A stretch of DNA of 64,000 nucleotides from Kiloniellales bacterium (GCA_030066685.1 JASJBF010000039.1:1-64000); one strand, 5' to 3'; counted from the stretch's first letter, positions 34,644 through 43,190 are shown. Translations and numbers: made by a program. The notes: generated from the letters alone by a model not told the origin.

Positions 34644-35399
34644 TCAGGAACGGCCGTCGTCGCTGCCCCGGCCGGCCACCTGGGGGAAGGGCACGACCAC
34701 CGGCCGGCCCAGGCGCAGGCGGGCCGGCTCATGGCTGAGGGTGCCGGCATAGAGCTGCTTGCTGGCCTCGACCACGACCACCCCGGCGAAGGTCGGGAAC
34801 CAGCGCATGCCCAGGCGCTCCCAGGCCGGGGCCGTGCGCAGCAGGGTGTTGGAGCGGGTCGGCGGGATGTAGAGCGCCCGGGCGCTGCGGGTTGGGGTGA
34901 ACATGTTGTCGCGCAGGAAGCGCGACAACTGGCTGGGCGTGTAGGGCAGGCCGCGGCCGAAGGGCGTGCGCTCGAAGCGGGCCCAGACCCCGCGGCGGTT
35001 CGGCACCACCACCAGGAGCCGGCCGTTGCCGGCCAGGACCCGCCAGGTCTCGCGGAGCAGGTAGCGCAGGGCCTCGCTGTTCTCGATCGCGTGGACCAGC
35101 AGCACACGGTCGACCGAGTTGTCGGGCAGCGGCAGCTCGGTCTCGTCGACCAGGGCGACCGCGCCGGGGCCTTCCTCGGGCCAGTGCATCACGCCCTGCT
35201 GGGCCGGCATGAAGGCGAAGATCCGCTCTGCCTCCTCGCGGAATTGCAGCAGGTAGGGGGTCGCATAGCCCAGGCCCAGAAGCTGCTGCCCCCGGACGTC
35301 GGGCCAGAGGTTGCGCAGGGCCCGCCGGATCAGCAGCCGGGCGACGTGCCCGGTCCGGGTGTCATAGAACTCGCGGAGATCGACGACGTCGCTGCGCAT
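34644..35399 (-). CDS. Class I SAM-dependent methyltransferase
   Basis: 251 residues from the ATG at 35399 (another at 35414 is possible). Seen: MRSDVVDLREFYDTRTGHVA, the motif I region LGLGYATPYLLQF (less glycine-rich than usual), LVDETELPLPDNSVDRVLLV as motif II-III, and RETWRVLAGNGRLLVVVPNR as post-motif. The beta-sheet order fits Methyltransf_11. Substrate unknown. It is divergent from a glutathione S-transferase. Confidence 0.85.
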   Translation of the reverse strand: MRSDVVDLREFYDTRTGHVARLLIRRALRNLWPDVRGQQLLGLGYATPYLLQFREEAERIFAFMPAQQGVMHWPEEGPGAVALVDETELPLPDNSVDRVLLVHAIENSEALRYLLRETWRVLAGNGRLLVVVPNRRGVWARFERTPFGRGLPYTPSQLSRFLRDNMFTPTRSARALYIPPTRSNTLLRTAPAWERLGMRWFPTFAGVVVVEASKQLYAGTLSHEPARLRLGRPVVVPFPQVAGRGSDDGRS

Positions 35400-35526
35400 G
35401 CCAGTGCGTAACATAAGCCCTGTGAAGGCCCCGTGAAAGGGCCGGCGTCGCGGGCCTTCTGGGCCGGGCTTCGGGGTGTTAACCTCAGTCGCCAAGCGCA
35501 GCCTCCGCCAGAGCGAGCAGGATCCC

Positions 35527-36135
35527 ATGAAGCTGAACTACTCCCCGACCTCCCCCTATGTCCGCAAGGTCCTGGTCTCGGCCCTGGAGCTGGGCCTGGC
35601 CGACCGGATCGAGAGGGTCGACAGCAACCCCTGGGACGAGTCCGACGCCCTGCCCCGGACCAACCCCCTGGGTAAAGTCCCGGCGCTGACCACCGACGAC
35701 GGCCAGGTGCTCTTCGATTCCCTGGTGATCTGCGACTACTTGGACGGCCTGCTCCCGGCGCCGCGCCTGATCCCCCGCGAGGCCGCGGCGCGGACCGCGG
35801 TGCTGCGCCTGCACGCCGCCGCCGACGGCGTCCTCGATGCCGCCGTGCTGCGCCTGATCGAGAACGCCCGCCGGCCCGAGGCCTATCGCTGGGCCGAGTG
35901 GGACGCCCGCCAGAAGGCCAAGATCGACCGTGCCCTCGACCTGCTGGAGTCCGAGGCCGAGGCCTTCGAAGGCCCCTTGACCCTGGCCCCGATCACCCTG
36001 GGCTGCGCGCTCGGCTACCTCGACTTCCGCTTCCCGGGGGAGGACTGGCGCGCCGGCCATCCGAAGCTGGCCGCCTGGTACGCCGCCTTCGGCGCCCGGC
36101 CCGCGATGCGCGACACCGCGCCGCCAAAGACTTGA
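35527..36135 (+). CDS. Glutathione S-transferase family protein
   Basis: 202 residues. An N-terminal thioredoxin-like domain begins MKLNYSPTSPYVRKVLVSAL (Ser and Tyr near the active site) and carries NPLGKVPALTTDDGQVLFDS with the cis-Pro and glutathione gamma-Glu site. It ends with a helical C-terminal domain containing LDLLESEAEAF and ITLGCALGYLDFRFPGEDW. The start gives the family length. The cupin gene follows after 19 bases. Confidence 0.92.
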   Translation: MKLNYSPTSPYVRKVLVSALELGLADRIERVDSNPWDESDALPRTNPLGKVPALTTDDGQVLFDSLVICDYLDGLLPAPRLIPREAAARTAVLRLHAAADGVLDAAVLRLIENARRPEAYRWAEWDARQKAKIDRALDLLESEAEAFEGPLTLAPITLGCALGYLDFRFPGEDWRAGHPKLAAWYAAFGARPAMRDTAPPKT

Positions 36136-36154
36136 GGGGACGCCTGAGCCGCAC

Positions 36155-36598
36155 ATGATCGACGCCGACACCCTGATCGCCACCCTGGAGCTGCAGCCGC
36201 ACCCCGAAGGCGGCCACTACCGGGAGACCTTTCGGGACGCGCCGGCCGCGGGCGGCCGGGGCGCCATGACCGCGATCTACTACCTGCTCAAGGCCGGCGA
36301 GGTCAGTGCCTGGCACCGGGTCGACGCGACCGAGATCTGGCATTGGTACGCCGGCGCGCCCCTGGTCCTGACCCTCTCCGAGAACGGCCACGACGCCCGC
36401 GCCCTGCACCTGGGCCCCGACGTGGCCCAGCACCAACGCCCCCAGGCCATCGTTCCGGCCGGCGCCTGGCAGACCGCCGAATCCCTGGGCCACTGGACCC
36501 TGGTCGGCTGCACCGTCGGCCCCGCCTTCAGCTTCGAGGGCTTCGAGCTCGCCCCGCCCGACTGGCGCCCGACGCCCCGCCGGCCAGGGCAGTCGTAG
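36155..36598 (+). CDS. Cupin, DUF985 family
   Basis: 147 residues. Seen: LELQPHPEGGHYRETFRD, AIYYLLKAGEVSAWHRVDAT, EIWHWYAGAPLVLTL, VVPAGAW-like AIVPAGAWQTAESLGHWTLV and GCTVGPAFSFEGFELAP, the full DUF985 cupin pattern. The His/Glu residues could bind a metal. Function unknown; some relatives are annotated as sugar epimerase-like. Probably in one transcript with the GST gene. Confidence 0.9.
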   Translation: MIDADTLIATLELQPHPEGGHYRETFRDAPAAGGRGAMTAIYYLLKAGEVSAWHRVDATEIWHWYAGAPLVLTLSENGHDARALHLGPDVAQHQRPQAIVPAGAWQTAESLGHWTLVGCTVGPAFSFEGFELAPPDWRPTPRRPGQS

Positions 36599-36626
36599 CT
36601 CCAAAGATCCAGCGCCAGAGCGTGAA

Positions 36627-36735
36627 CCCCTCACCCGCTCGCGGCTTCCGCCGCTCCCACCCTCTCCCCGCGGGAGAGGGTTGCGCAGGCTTGGCGAGGC
36701 CGAAGGCCGAGCCTTAGCCGGAGCTGGGTGAGGGG
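36627..36735. repeat. Intergenic palindromic repeat, family A copy 5
   Basis: Begins CCCCTCACCCGCTCGCGG and ends GGGTGAGGGG, with CCTCTCCCCGCGGGAGAGG at the centre. It lies between convergent cupin and NUDIX genes. Confidence 0.8.
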
Positions 36736-36742
36736 CCGCAGC

Positions 36743-37165
36743 TCACCGCGCCCGGCGCGCCAGGGCGATGATCCGCAGGGTCTCGTCCCAGAGCTCGTAG
36801 GGCGCCAGGTTCCCGGGATCGGCCCAGACGACCTCGGCGGCATCGCCGCCGGCCGCGGCCTCGCCGGCCCGCCATTCGGCCAGGAAGTCGATCAGGGTGT
36901 AGTGGTAAGCCAGGCCGCCGCCATCGTCGCGGGTCATGGAATCGACCACGTCGAGCAGGCCGGTGACCTCGACCGTCAGGCCCGCCTCCTCGGCGACCTC
37001 GCGCGCCGCCGTGGCGCGCACCGTTTCGCCCAGGCGCTGGCGCCCGCCGGGCAGGGACCACTGGCCGACGCGCGGCGGCTTGCCCCGGCGCACCAGCAGG
37101 ACCCTGTCGCCCTTGAAGACGACCACGCCGACCCCGATCAGGGGGCGGTTGGGATAGTCGCTCAT
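36743..37165 (-). CDS. NUDIX hydrolase
   Basis: 140 residues. The Nudix box is complete: GGRQRLGETVRATAAREV followed by AEEAGL (GX5EX7REUXEEXGU). The N-terminus NRPLIGVGVVVFKGDRVLLV and the WSLPGG string just before the box are like MutT/ADP-ribose or nucleotide-sugar pyrophosphatases. Substrate unknown. Its start overlaps the upstream AhpD-like gene's stop by four bases. Confidence 0.92.
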   Translation of the reverse strand: MSDYPNRPLIGVGVVVFKGDRVLLVRRGKPPRVGQWSLPGGRQRLGETVRATAAREVAEEAGLTVEVTGLLDVVDSMTRDDGGGLAYHYTLIDFLAEWRAGEAAAGGDAAEVVWADPGNLAPYELWDETLRIIALARRAR

Positions 37166-37572
37166 GCCTGGCGCGCCGCCTTGTGCAGCCTCTCGTCGAG
37201 CTCGACCTGGTAGGCGGTGGCCATGGCGTTGGTCTCGTTGGCCATTGCGACCACGGCCAGCAGCTCCTGCAGCATGGCGTCGCTCATGCCGGCCTTGCGC
37301 GCCGCCGCGGTGTGGGAGTTGATGCAGTAGTCGCAGCCGTTGGTCGCGCTGACCGCGACGAAGATCATCTCCTTGACCATGGGGTCCAGGGCGCCGGCCG
37401 CCATGACCTCCTTCAGGCTCTCCCAGGTCCGCTTCAGGGTCGGGGGATGCTGGGCGATGGCCTTCCAGAAGTTGTTGACCCAGTCGATCCCGCGGGTCGC
37501 CATGATGTCGTCGTAGACGGCGCGCACCTCGGGCGGCGCCTCCTCGTACTCCACGAAACGGCTGATCGGCAT
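37162..37572 (-). CDS. Carboxymuconolactone decarboxylase/AhpD-like protein
   Basis: 136 residues from the ATG at 37572. An alpha-helical CMD/AhpD domain with the redox motif SATNGCDYCINSHTAAARKA (CxxC plus His) and a preceding MVKEMIFVAVSATN. Such proteins act as alkylhydroperoxidase partners. The N-terminus reads MPISRFVEYEEAPPEVRAVY. Co-transcribed with the NUDIX gene. Confidence 0.9.
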   Translation of the reverse strand: MPISRFVEYEEAPPEVRAVYDDIMATRGIDWVNNFWKAIAQHPPTLKRTWESLKEVMAAGALDPMVKEMIFVAVSATNGCDYCINSHTAAARKAGMSDAMLQELLAVVAMANETNAMATAYQVELDERLHKAARQA

Positions 37573-37630
37573 GGCCTCGACCTCCCCTGCTGCCCTTGTC
37601 CGGCGGGCCGCCGCATGTCGCATCGACGGC

Positions 37631-37732
37631 CGCCCTCGCCCTTCGACAAGCTCAGGGTGAGGGCGAGCAGTCCCAAGGGAATCGCCTCATGCTGAGCCGC
37701 GCGTATGCGCCGCGCTTCGCGCTGAAGCATGA
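37631..37732. repeat. Intergenic palindromic repeat, family E
   Basis: Two hairpins: CGCCCTCGCCCTTCGACAAG with CTCAGGGTGAGGGCG as its partner, then TCATGCTGAGC pairing with TGAAGCATGA across a GC-rich stretch (CGCGTATGCGCCGCGCTTCG). It lies upstream of the AhpD-like gene. Confidence 0.7.
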
Positions 37733-37805
37733 CCGCGGGCACGGCGACACGACATCTTCGGCAACCCGCTTTCCTTATACCCGAGGCGGCGCCAGGGTCA
37801 GCGCC

Positions 37806-38381
37806 TCAATCGGCGACGCCCTCGGGGCGGAGGTGGCCGTGGTAGTGGATCAGCAGGCCGGCGACCGGCAGCGCGATCTCGACGTCAAAGACGAAGCGTC
37901 CTTCCTCGACGCGCTCGCCGGCCCGGATCCGCGGCCAAAGCGGGCGCGGCAGGGGCAGCCCGAGCAGCCGCACCCCGCGCAGCGCCAGGGTCAGGCCCTC
38001 GCTGCCCGCGGCGAGCTCGATCAGGAAGCGGCCGGGGCCGAAGCTTTCGAACATCCAGCCCGGCCGGCCCGCCGGCACCTGGTGCGAGGCCAGGCGGTGG
38101 GTGCCGAAGCGGCGGTACCAGCGCTCGCCACCGCTTTGCGGCAGAAAGCGGACCTTGACCGGCAGGTTGTCGCCGGCCGGCGGCAGCCCGAAGAGCCTGC
38201 CGATCAGGCGCGACAGGGGGTGTGCGCCGCGCCGGATCCGGCAGCGGCCGCGGGCGACGGCCTCGTCGCTCACGTCGTGCAGCTGGCGGATCGGCTCCGG
38301 CAGGGATTCGAAGCCGCGCCCTAGGAGCAGGCGGTAGAAGGGCGCCACTTGGACGGTTTGTCCGCGCCCGGACGGCCACAC
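37806..38381 (-). CDS. DUF4166 family protein
   Basis: 191 residues, or 180 from the GTG at 38348. Seen: PFYRLLLGRGFESLPEPIRQ, LSRLIGRLFGLPPAGDNLPV, GERWYRRFGTHRLASHQVPA and a C-terminal GLLIHYHGHLRP. This matches DUF4166, often fused behind a saccharopine-dehydrogenase-like domain. Here it stands alone. Function unknown. Confidence 0.8.
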   Translation of the reverse strand: MWPSGRGQTVQVAPFYRLLLGRGFESLPEPIRQLHDVSDEAVARGRCRIRRGAHPLSRLIGRLFGLPPAGDNLPVKVRFLPQSGGERWYRRFGTHRLASHQVPAGRPGWMFESFGPGRFLIELAAGSEGLTLALRGVRLLGLPLPRPLWPRIRAGERVEEGRFVFDVEIALPVAGLLIHYHGHLRPEGVAD

Positions 38382-38542
38382 GCGAAGGCTTCCCCCTTTG
38401 GCAGATCTCCCGGCGGCACGGGACGCCGGGCTCGGGCTCGAAATCTAGAGCAATCGGCGCCCGATTGGAATCGATTGAACGCGGGCGGCCCGGGCTCCGG
38501 CTGCGATCGGGCCCGAAACCGGGCCCCGAGGCCGGCCCCGGG

Positions 38543-39268
38543 TCAAGCCATGTATTGTCCGCCGTTGGCCGAAAGCGTCGAGCCGGTGATGAAGCCGGCC
38601 TCGTCGGCGGCCAGGAAGACCACGCAGCGGGCGATCTCCTCCGCCTCGCCCAGCCGGCCGACCGGGATCTGCGGAATGATCTTGCTGTCCAGGACCTCCT
38701 TGGGCACGGCCCGGACCATCTCGGTGGCGATGTAGCCCGGCGCGATGGCGTTGACGGTAATGCCCTTGAAGGCGTTCTCCTGGGCCAGCGCCTTGGTGAA
38801 GCCGATCAGGCCCGCCTTGGCCGCTGAGTAGTTGCTCTGGCCCATCTGGCCCTTCTGGCCGTTGACCGAGGAAATGTTGATGACCCGACCGAACTTGCGC
38901 TCGCGCATACCATCGATCACCGGACGGGTCATGTTGAAGAGCGAGTCCAGGTTGGTCCGGATCACCGCGTTCCAGTGCTCCGGCTCCATGCGATGGAACA
39001 TGCCGTCGCGGGTGATCCCGGCGTTGTTGACCAAGACCTCGATCGGTCCAAGGTCGGCCTCGACCTGCTTGACCCCGGCCTGGCAGGCGTCGAAGTCGCC
39101 GACGTCCCACTTGTAGACCAGGATCCCGGTCTCGGCCTTGAAGGCGTTGGCCGCTTCGTCGTTGCCGGCATAGCTGGCCGCGACCTTGTAGCCCGCGTCC
39201 TTCAATCCGACCGAGATCGCGGCCCCGATGCCTCGGGTCCCACCGGTGACCAGCGCAACTCTTGCCAT
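38543..39268 (-). CDS. phaB: Acetoacetyl-CoA reductase
   Basis: 241 residues, SDR family. Reduces acetoacetyl-CoA with NADPH to (R)-3-hydroxybutyryl-CoA, the PHB monomer. Seen: ALVTGGTRGIGAAISVGLKD, VLVNNAGITRDGMFHRMEPE, the catalytic Ser in INISSVNGQKGQMGQ and Tyr/Lys in SNYSAAKAGLIGF, and the C-terminal TGSTLSANGGQYMA ending typical of PhaB. GITRDGMFHRM distinguishes PhaB from FabG. It lies downstream of phaA, with a terminator between them. Confidence 0.94.
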   Translation of the reverse strand: MARVALVTGGTRGIGAAISVGLKDAGYKVAASYAGNDEAANAFKAETGILVYKWDVGDFDACQAGVKQVEADLGPIEVLVNNAGITRDGMFHRMEPEHWNAVIRTNLDSLFNMTRPVIDGMRERKFGRVINISSVNGQKGQMGQSNYSAAKAGLIGFTKALAQENAFKGITVNAIAPGYIATEMVRAVPKEVLDSKIIPQIPVGRLGEAEEIARCVVFLAADEAGFITGSTLSANGGQYMA

Positions 39269-39422
39269 GGCTTTGCTCCCTGCCTCATTTCCCAAGCCGG
39301 CCCGTTGTTTTGCGTCCCCAACCCTTCAGAGCTGGCCCGCCTTCGGCCGGATGGTCTATGAAAACATGGAAGCAGGGGCTGGGCCAGGGATCATTGAGCT
39401 AGATCACCTGCCCGCCCGTAGC

Positions 39423-39466
39423 AAAAACAAGGCGGGCCGCCTCGACGAGACGGCCCGCCCCTTTTT
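39423..39466. terminator. Bidirectional terminator between phaA and phaB
   Basis: GGCGGGCCG (39431-39439) pairs with CGGCCCGCC (39451-39459). Reading along the minus strand, downstream of phaA, the stem is followed by TTGTTTTT. On the plus strand it is followed by CCTTTTT. It therefore probably ends phaA transcripts, leaving phaB to its own promoter. Confidence 0.75.
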
Positions 39467-39499
39467 CCTAGGACGTGAGGGTTAACGCCCGGCGCCGAT

Positions 39500-40672
39500 T
39501 CAGCGCTCGACGCACATGGCGATGCCCATGCCGCCGCCGATGCACAGGGTCGCAAGGCCGCGCTTGGCGTCGCGCTTCTGCATCTCGTGCAGCAGGGTGA
39601 CCAGGACCCGCGTCCCCGAGGCGCCGACCGGATGGCCGAGGGCGATGGCGCCGCCGTTGACGTTGACCTTGTCGGTGTCCCAGCCGAGGTCCTTGTTCAC
39701 CGCCAGGGCCTGGGCCGCGAAGGCCTCGTTGGCCTCGATCAGGTCGAGGTCGTCGATCGACCAGCCGGCCTTCTCCAGGGCCGCGCGGCTGGCCGGGATC
39801 GGGCCGGTGCCCATGATTGCCGGGTCGACGCCGCAGGTCGCCCAGGAGACGATCCGGGCGAGCGGCGTCACGCCGCGGCTGGTCGCGGCGTCGGCGGACA
39901 TCAGGACCACGGCGGCGGCGCCGTCGTTGATCCCGCTGGCGTTGCCGGCGGTCACCGTGCCTTCCTTGTCGAAGGCCGGGCGCAGCTTGGCCAGGCTCTC
40001 GGCCGTGGTGCCGTGCTTGGGATACTCGTCGCTGTCGACGACGATGTCGCCCTTGCGGGTCTTGATCGTGACCGCGGTGATCTCGTCGGCGAAGCGCCCG
40101 GAGGTCTGGGCGGCCTCGGCCTTCTGCTGCGAGGCGGCGGCAAAGGCGTCCTGCTCGTCGCGGGTCAGCTGCCACTTGCGCGCCACGTTCTCGGCCGTGT
40201 TGCCCATGTGGTAGCCGTTGATGGCGCACCACAGGCCGTCCTTGAGCATGGAGTCGAGGAACTTGACGTCGCCCATCTTGGCGCCGTTGCGCAGGTGCGC
40301 GACGTGGGGCGCCTGGCTCATGCTCTCCTGGCCGCCGGCGACCACGACGTTGGAATCACCGAGCTGGATGGCCTGGTAGCCCAGGGCGACACTGCGCAGG
40401 CCGGACCCGCAGAGCTGATTGATCTGATAGGCCGTGCGCTCGACCGGGATGCCCGCCTCGACCGCCGCCTGGCGGGCCGGGTTCTGGCCGGCGCCGGCGG
40501 TCAGGATCTGTCCGAGGATCGCCTCGTCGACCTCCTGGGCGTCGACCTTGGCCCGCTGCATCGCTTCCTTGATCGCGACGGTGCCCAGATAGGACGCGGG
40601 GACGCTCGAAAGGCTCCCGTTGAACGAGCCGACCGGCGTACGCGCCGCCCCGGCGATGACGACTTCTGTCAT
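39500..40672 (-). CDS. phaA: Acetyl-CoA acetyltransferase (beta-ketothiolase)
   Basis: 390 residues. Condenses two acetyl-CoA to acetoacetyl-CoA. Seen: [39 protein letters not shown] with the nucleophilic Cys, [49 protein letters not shown] with the catalytic His, and [16 protein letters not shown] with the second Cys. The ATG at 40672 gives the exact family N-terminus. A promoter and a TGCACTGC element lie upstream. Confidence 0.96.
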   Translation of the reverse strand: MTEVVIAGAARTPVGSFNGSLSSVPASYLGTVAIKEAMQRAKVDAQEVDEAILGQILTAGAGQNPARQAAVEAGIPVERTAYQINQLCGSGLRSVALGYQAIQLGDSNVVVAGGQESMSQAPHVAHLRNGAKMGDVKFLDSMLKDGLWCAINGYHMGNTAENVARKWQLTRDEQDAFAAASQQKAEAAQTSGRFADEITAVTIKTRKGDIVVDSDEYPKHGTTAESLAKLRPAFDKEGTVTAGNASGINDGAAAVVLMSADAATSRGVTPLARIVSWATCGVDPAIMGTGPIPASRAALEKAGWSIDDLDLIEANEAFAAQALAVNKDLGWDTDKVNVNGGAIALGHPVGASGTRVLVTLLHEMQKRDAKRGLATLCIGGGMGIAMCVER

Positions 40673-40781
40673 GGCTGCCACTCCTTTTCCAATATCCCTG
40701 TCCGGGGTCGGGGCCTGCCCCGCCGCCGGAACCGCGCCCGATCGAGTTCCCGGCTCGTCGAGGTCCGTCACCGCGTTTTTC

Positions 40782-40833
40782 GCAGTGCAATAAATTAACG
40801 GAACATATAAGAGCAGCCGGGCCGCGGCTGCAA
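40782..40833 (-). promoter_or_regulatory. phaA promoter with candidate PhaR site
   Basis: On the minus strand TTGCAG (40833-40828), a 17-base spacer and TTATAT (40810-40805) form a good promoter. TGCACTGC (40789-40782) follows at about +8 to +15, in a repressor position. PhaR-type regulators are known to bind TGC-rich sequences; binding here is inferred. Confidence 0.5.
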
Positions 40834-40855
40834 GCCGTGACTGGCCCGTCCGGCC

Positions 40856-42133
40856 CTATCCGGCGCTTTCGGCGGTCATCCGGCACCAGTCGGCCAGGGG
40901 ATCCCAGACTGCCTTGCGCGCCTTGAAGCTGACCACCATGCCGATGTGGCCCAGGGTCGGCGCCAGCACCTCGCCCCGGGGCAAGCGGTCAGCCAGGGCT
41001 TGCGCCGAGCCGGGCGGCACGATGCGGTCGTTGGCCGGGATCAGCGACAGGGCCGGGAGGTCCAGCTTGGCCGGGTCCACGGCCCGGCCGGCAACCTGCC
41101 AGCGGCCCTCGCCCGGGGTGTTCTCGCCGTACCAGCCCTGCAGGCATTCCCGGGCCACCGGTGCGGCGAGCGGCACGCCGTCGTTCAGCCAGTCCTCCAG
41201 GGCGACGAAGGCCGCCGCCTTGGGGTTGTCCGGGTCGAGGCGTCCGAAGGAGAGGAACTTGCGGACCACCAGCTGGGGATCGAGCACCGCGAAAAGCGCC
41301 TGGATGGCATCCACCGGCAGCTCGCCCAGCAGGTCCAGGGTCGGGCCGAGGCTCAGGGTCGCCCGGCTCAGGGCCCGGGCCTGCGCCGCGCCGCCGGCGT
41401 GGAAGTCGTAGGGCGTCGCCATCAGGACCAGCCCCGCCAGATCGTGTTGCCGGCGCAGGGCCAAGGCGAGGGCCAGTAGGCCGCCCATGCAGTAGCCGAC
41501 CGCGACGACCGGGCCGTCGTCCAGGGCGAGGGCCGCGTCCAGCGCGCCCTCCAGCCGGCCGGCGATGTAGTCGGTCAGGGTGAAGCGGCGCTCCTCCGCG
41601 CCGGGACGGTCCCAGTCGACCAGCAGGGCGCGGAAACCGCGCGCCGCGAAGTCGCGGACCAGGCTGCAGTCGGCCGCGAGATCGAGAATGTAGCCCCGGT
41701 TGATCAGCGAGGGCACGAAGAGCAGAACCGGGCCCGTGCCTCGACCCTTGACCGCCTTGCGCCCGTAGTCCAGCAGCCGGGTCGTGCCCTCCTGCCAGAT
41801 CGTCGACGGGTCGCTCAGGTCGCGCCGGTAGGGATGGCGCTGATAGGCCTGGATGCCGCGCAGCAGCTGCAGGCTGCGCGCCCGCACCGCGCCGTCGAGG
41901 GCCTCGGCGAAATCGTCAGGATCGACGCTTTGCAGCGCCTTTCTGAGCCCGGCCGCTGCCTTTTCGTCCTTCCAGGGCAGCGACCCGCTGTTCCAGATCG
42001 GCCAGGCGCTGCGCGAGCTCTGCCAGGTCAGGGCCGCCACCGCCAGGTGCAGCGCCAGCGGCCGCGGTCCGAGCCGCCGGATCTCCGGCTTGCTCATCGC
42101 CTCCTGTCGCACCTCGGTCTCCGCTCGGGGCAC
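40856..42133 (-). CDS. PHA synthase-like alpha/beta hydrolase (PhaC-like)
   Basis: 425 residues from a GTG with GAGGAG upstream; the ATG at 42097 is an alternative. Polymerises (R)-3-hydroxybutyryl-CoA. Seen: a helical N-terminus (LALHLAVAALTWQSSRSAWP), LLFVPSLINRGYILDL, the lipase-like box VAVGYCMGGLLALAL (Cys about 215), NDRIVPPGSAQAL (Asp about 369) and TLGHIGMVVS (His about 396): the Cys-Asp-His triad of PHA synthases. The length is near class III PhaC, shorter than class I (about 590). The 5' end overlaps a PhaE-like gene in another frame. An unrelated PHA-type hydrolase role is possible. Confidence 0.8.
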   Translation of the reverse strand: MPRAETEVRQEAMSKPEIRRLGPRPLALHLAVAALTWQSSRSAWPIWNSGSLPWKDEKAAAGLRKALQSVDPDDFAEALDGAVRARSLQLLRGIQAYQRHPYRRDLSDPSTIWQEGTTRLLDYGRKAVKGRGTGPVLLFVPSLINRGYILDLAADCSLVRDFAARGFRALLVDWDRPGAEERRFTLTDYIAGRLEGALDAALALDDGPVVAVGYCMGGLLALALALRRQHDLAGLVLMATPYDFHAGGAAQARALSRATLSLGPTLDLLGELPVDAIQALFAVLDPQLVVRKFLSFGRLDPDNPKAAAFVALEDWLNDGVPLAAPVARECLQGWYGENTPGEGRWQVAGRAVDPAKLDLPALSLIPANDRIVPPGSAQALADRLPRGEVLAPTLGHIGMVVSFKARKAVWDPLADWCRMTAESAG

Positions 42134-42368
42134 CGGCCTCGCTCCTCGTGGCTGCCTCGGCCGCGCCGCCCGCCGCGGGCCAGAACGGCCAAGCCATCGC
42201 CGCCCCCGGCATCGCCGCCCCCGCCATGGCCGCCCCGGGACCCAAGGCCTGGATCATCCGGTTCAGGCTCTCGGCGAAGGCCGGGTCGTCGGCCATGGCG
42301 GAGACCTGGTCCTGCCAGAGGTCCAGGTAGCGCCGGGCCAGTTCCTCGAGCTCCTCGCGTTCGGCCAT
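41916..42368 (-). CDS. PhaE-like small subunit or granule protein, overlapping phaC
   Basis: 150 residues from the ATG at 42368. The N-terminus EELARRYLDLWQDQVSAMAD and PAFAESLNRMIQALGPG is amphipathic, like PhaE or phasin starts. A middle Ala/Gly/Pro/Met-rich stretch follows. The C-terminus is a coiled coil (DLAELAQRLADLEQRVAALE) and a basic tail. The last 218 bases are shared, in a different frame, with the 5' end of the PhaC-like gene, and both readings look protein-like. AGTATA at 42377 (TATACT on the coding strand) lies only 8 bases before the ATG, so the transcript may be leaderless. Confidence 0.6.
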   Translation of the reverse strand: MAEREELEELARRYLDLWQDQVSAMADDPAFAESLNRMIQALGPGAAMAGAAMPGAAMAWPFWPAAGGAAEAATRSEAGAPSGDRGATGGDEQAGDPAARTAAAGAAPGGGGPDLAELAQRLADLEQRVAALEGRKGSGRAQKGAAKRRS

Positions 42369-42417
42369 GGCGGCCGAGTATAGACAGCCTCTCGGCGCCT
42401 TGGCCAGCGGCGGCCCG

Positions 42418-42490
42418 GCGGCGCAGCACCCTGACAAGGCGTTGACAGGTCTTGGTGCGGCGCAGCACTATGCCGGACTGCACCGTGCAG
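42418..42490 (+). promoter_or_regulatory. phaR promoter with candidate autoregulatory operator
   Basis: TTGACA (42442-42447) and a weak -10, CACTAT (42466-42471), lie before phaR. The 13-base inverted repeat CTGCACCGTGCAG (42478-42490) sits at the expected transcription start. GCGGCGCAGCAC is repeated exactly at 42418 and 42458, flanking the -35. PhaR proteins are known to bind TGC-rich sites such as CTGC-N3-4-GCAG, so the repeat is a good candidate operator. Confidence 0.5.
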
Positions 42491-42516
42491 GACGGCACCC
42501 GAACCTGGAACAAGGT

Positions 42517-43164
42517 ATGGCGGGCAAAGCAAAGCAGGGGGCACAGGCCCGTAACGGCTCTGCGCCTCTGGGAAGCGACGACAACCCGATCACGATCAAG
42601 AAGTATGCCAATCGCCGGCTCTACAACACGGCGACCAGCAGCTACGTGACCCTCGACCATCTCTGCCAGATGGTGAAGGACAACGTCGCCTTCGCGGTCT
42701 ACGACGCCAAGACCGGCGAGGACATCACCCGCCCGGTCCTGACCCAGATCATCGTCGAGGAGGAGGCCAAGGGCGCCAATCTGCTGCCGATCAACTTCCT
42801 GCGCCAGCTGATCTCGCTCTACGGCGATTCCATGCAATGGGTCGTGCCGCGCTACCTGGAGCACATGATGGAGGTCTTCTCCGCCAACCAGGAGCGCATG
42901 CGCAAGTCGATGCAGGACACCTTCGGCGGCATGTTTCCCTTCCCCGACGTCGAGGCCATGAACAAGCAGAACATGGCGCTCTTCGAGCAGACCCTGAAGA
43001 TGTTCTCGCCCTTCGGCGGCGCCGAGCAGGGCGGCGAGGGAAGCGGCGAAGGGGCGTCCGACAACGGCGAGGCCGACCCAGAGCAGCTCGCCGCGCTCAA
43101 GCGCCAGCTCGACCTCCTGCAGCGCCAGCTCGACACCCTGACCTCCGACAAGACCAAGGACTGA
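42517..43164 (+). CDS. phaR: Polyhydroxyalkanoate synthesis repressor PhaR
   Basis: 215 residues. Represses phasin and its own gene and binds PHB granules. Seen: the N-terminal DNA-binding PHB_acc_N motif PITIKKYANRRLYNTATSSY, the accumulation-regulator motif VLTQIIVEEEAKGANLLPIN and FLRQLISLYGDSMQWVVPRY, a helical FSANQERMRKSMQDTFGGMF region, and a C-terminal coiled coil (LAALKRQLDLLQRQLDTL). The ATG at 42517 follows a CAAGG site. It is divergent from the phaE/phaC-like pair. Confidence 0.95.
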   Translation: MAGKAKQGAQARNGSAPLGSDDNPITIKKYANRRLYNTATSSYVTLDHLCQMVKDNVAFAVYDAKTGEDITRPVLTQIIVEEEAKGANLLPINFLRQLISLYGDSMQWVVPRYLEHMMEVFSANQERMRKSMQDTFGGMFPFPDVEAMNKQNMALFEQTLKMFSPFGGAEQGGEGSGEGASDNGEADPEQLAALKRQLDLLQRQLDTLTSDKTKD

Positions 43165-43190
43165 CGTCCGCAGGACGCTGCGGAGGTCGA

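Noticed and set aside
39269-39420. PhaR-type site before phaB
   Set aside because: No TGCAC-type inverted repeat seen in the gap between the phaB start and the terminator.
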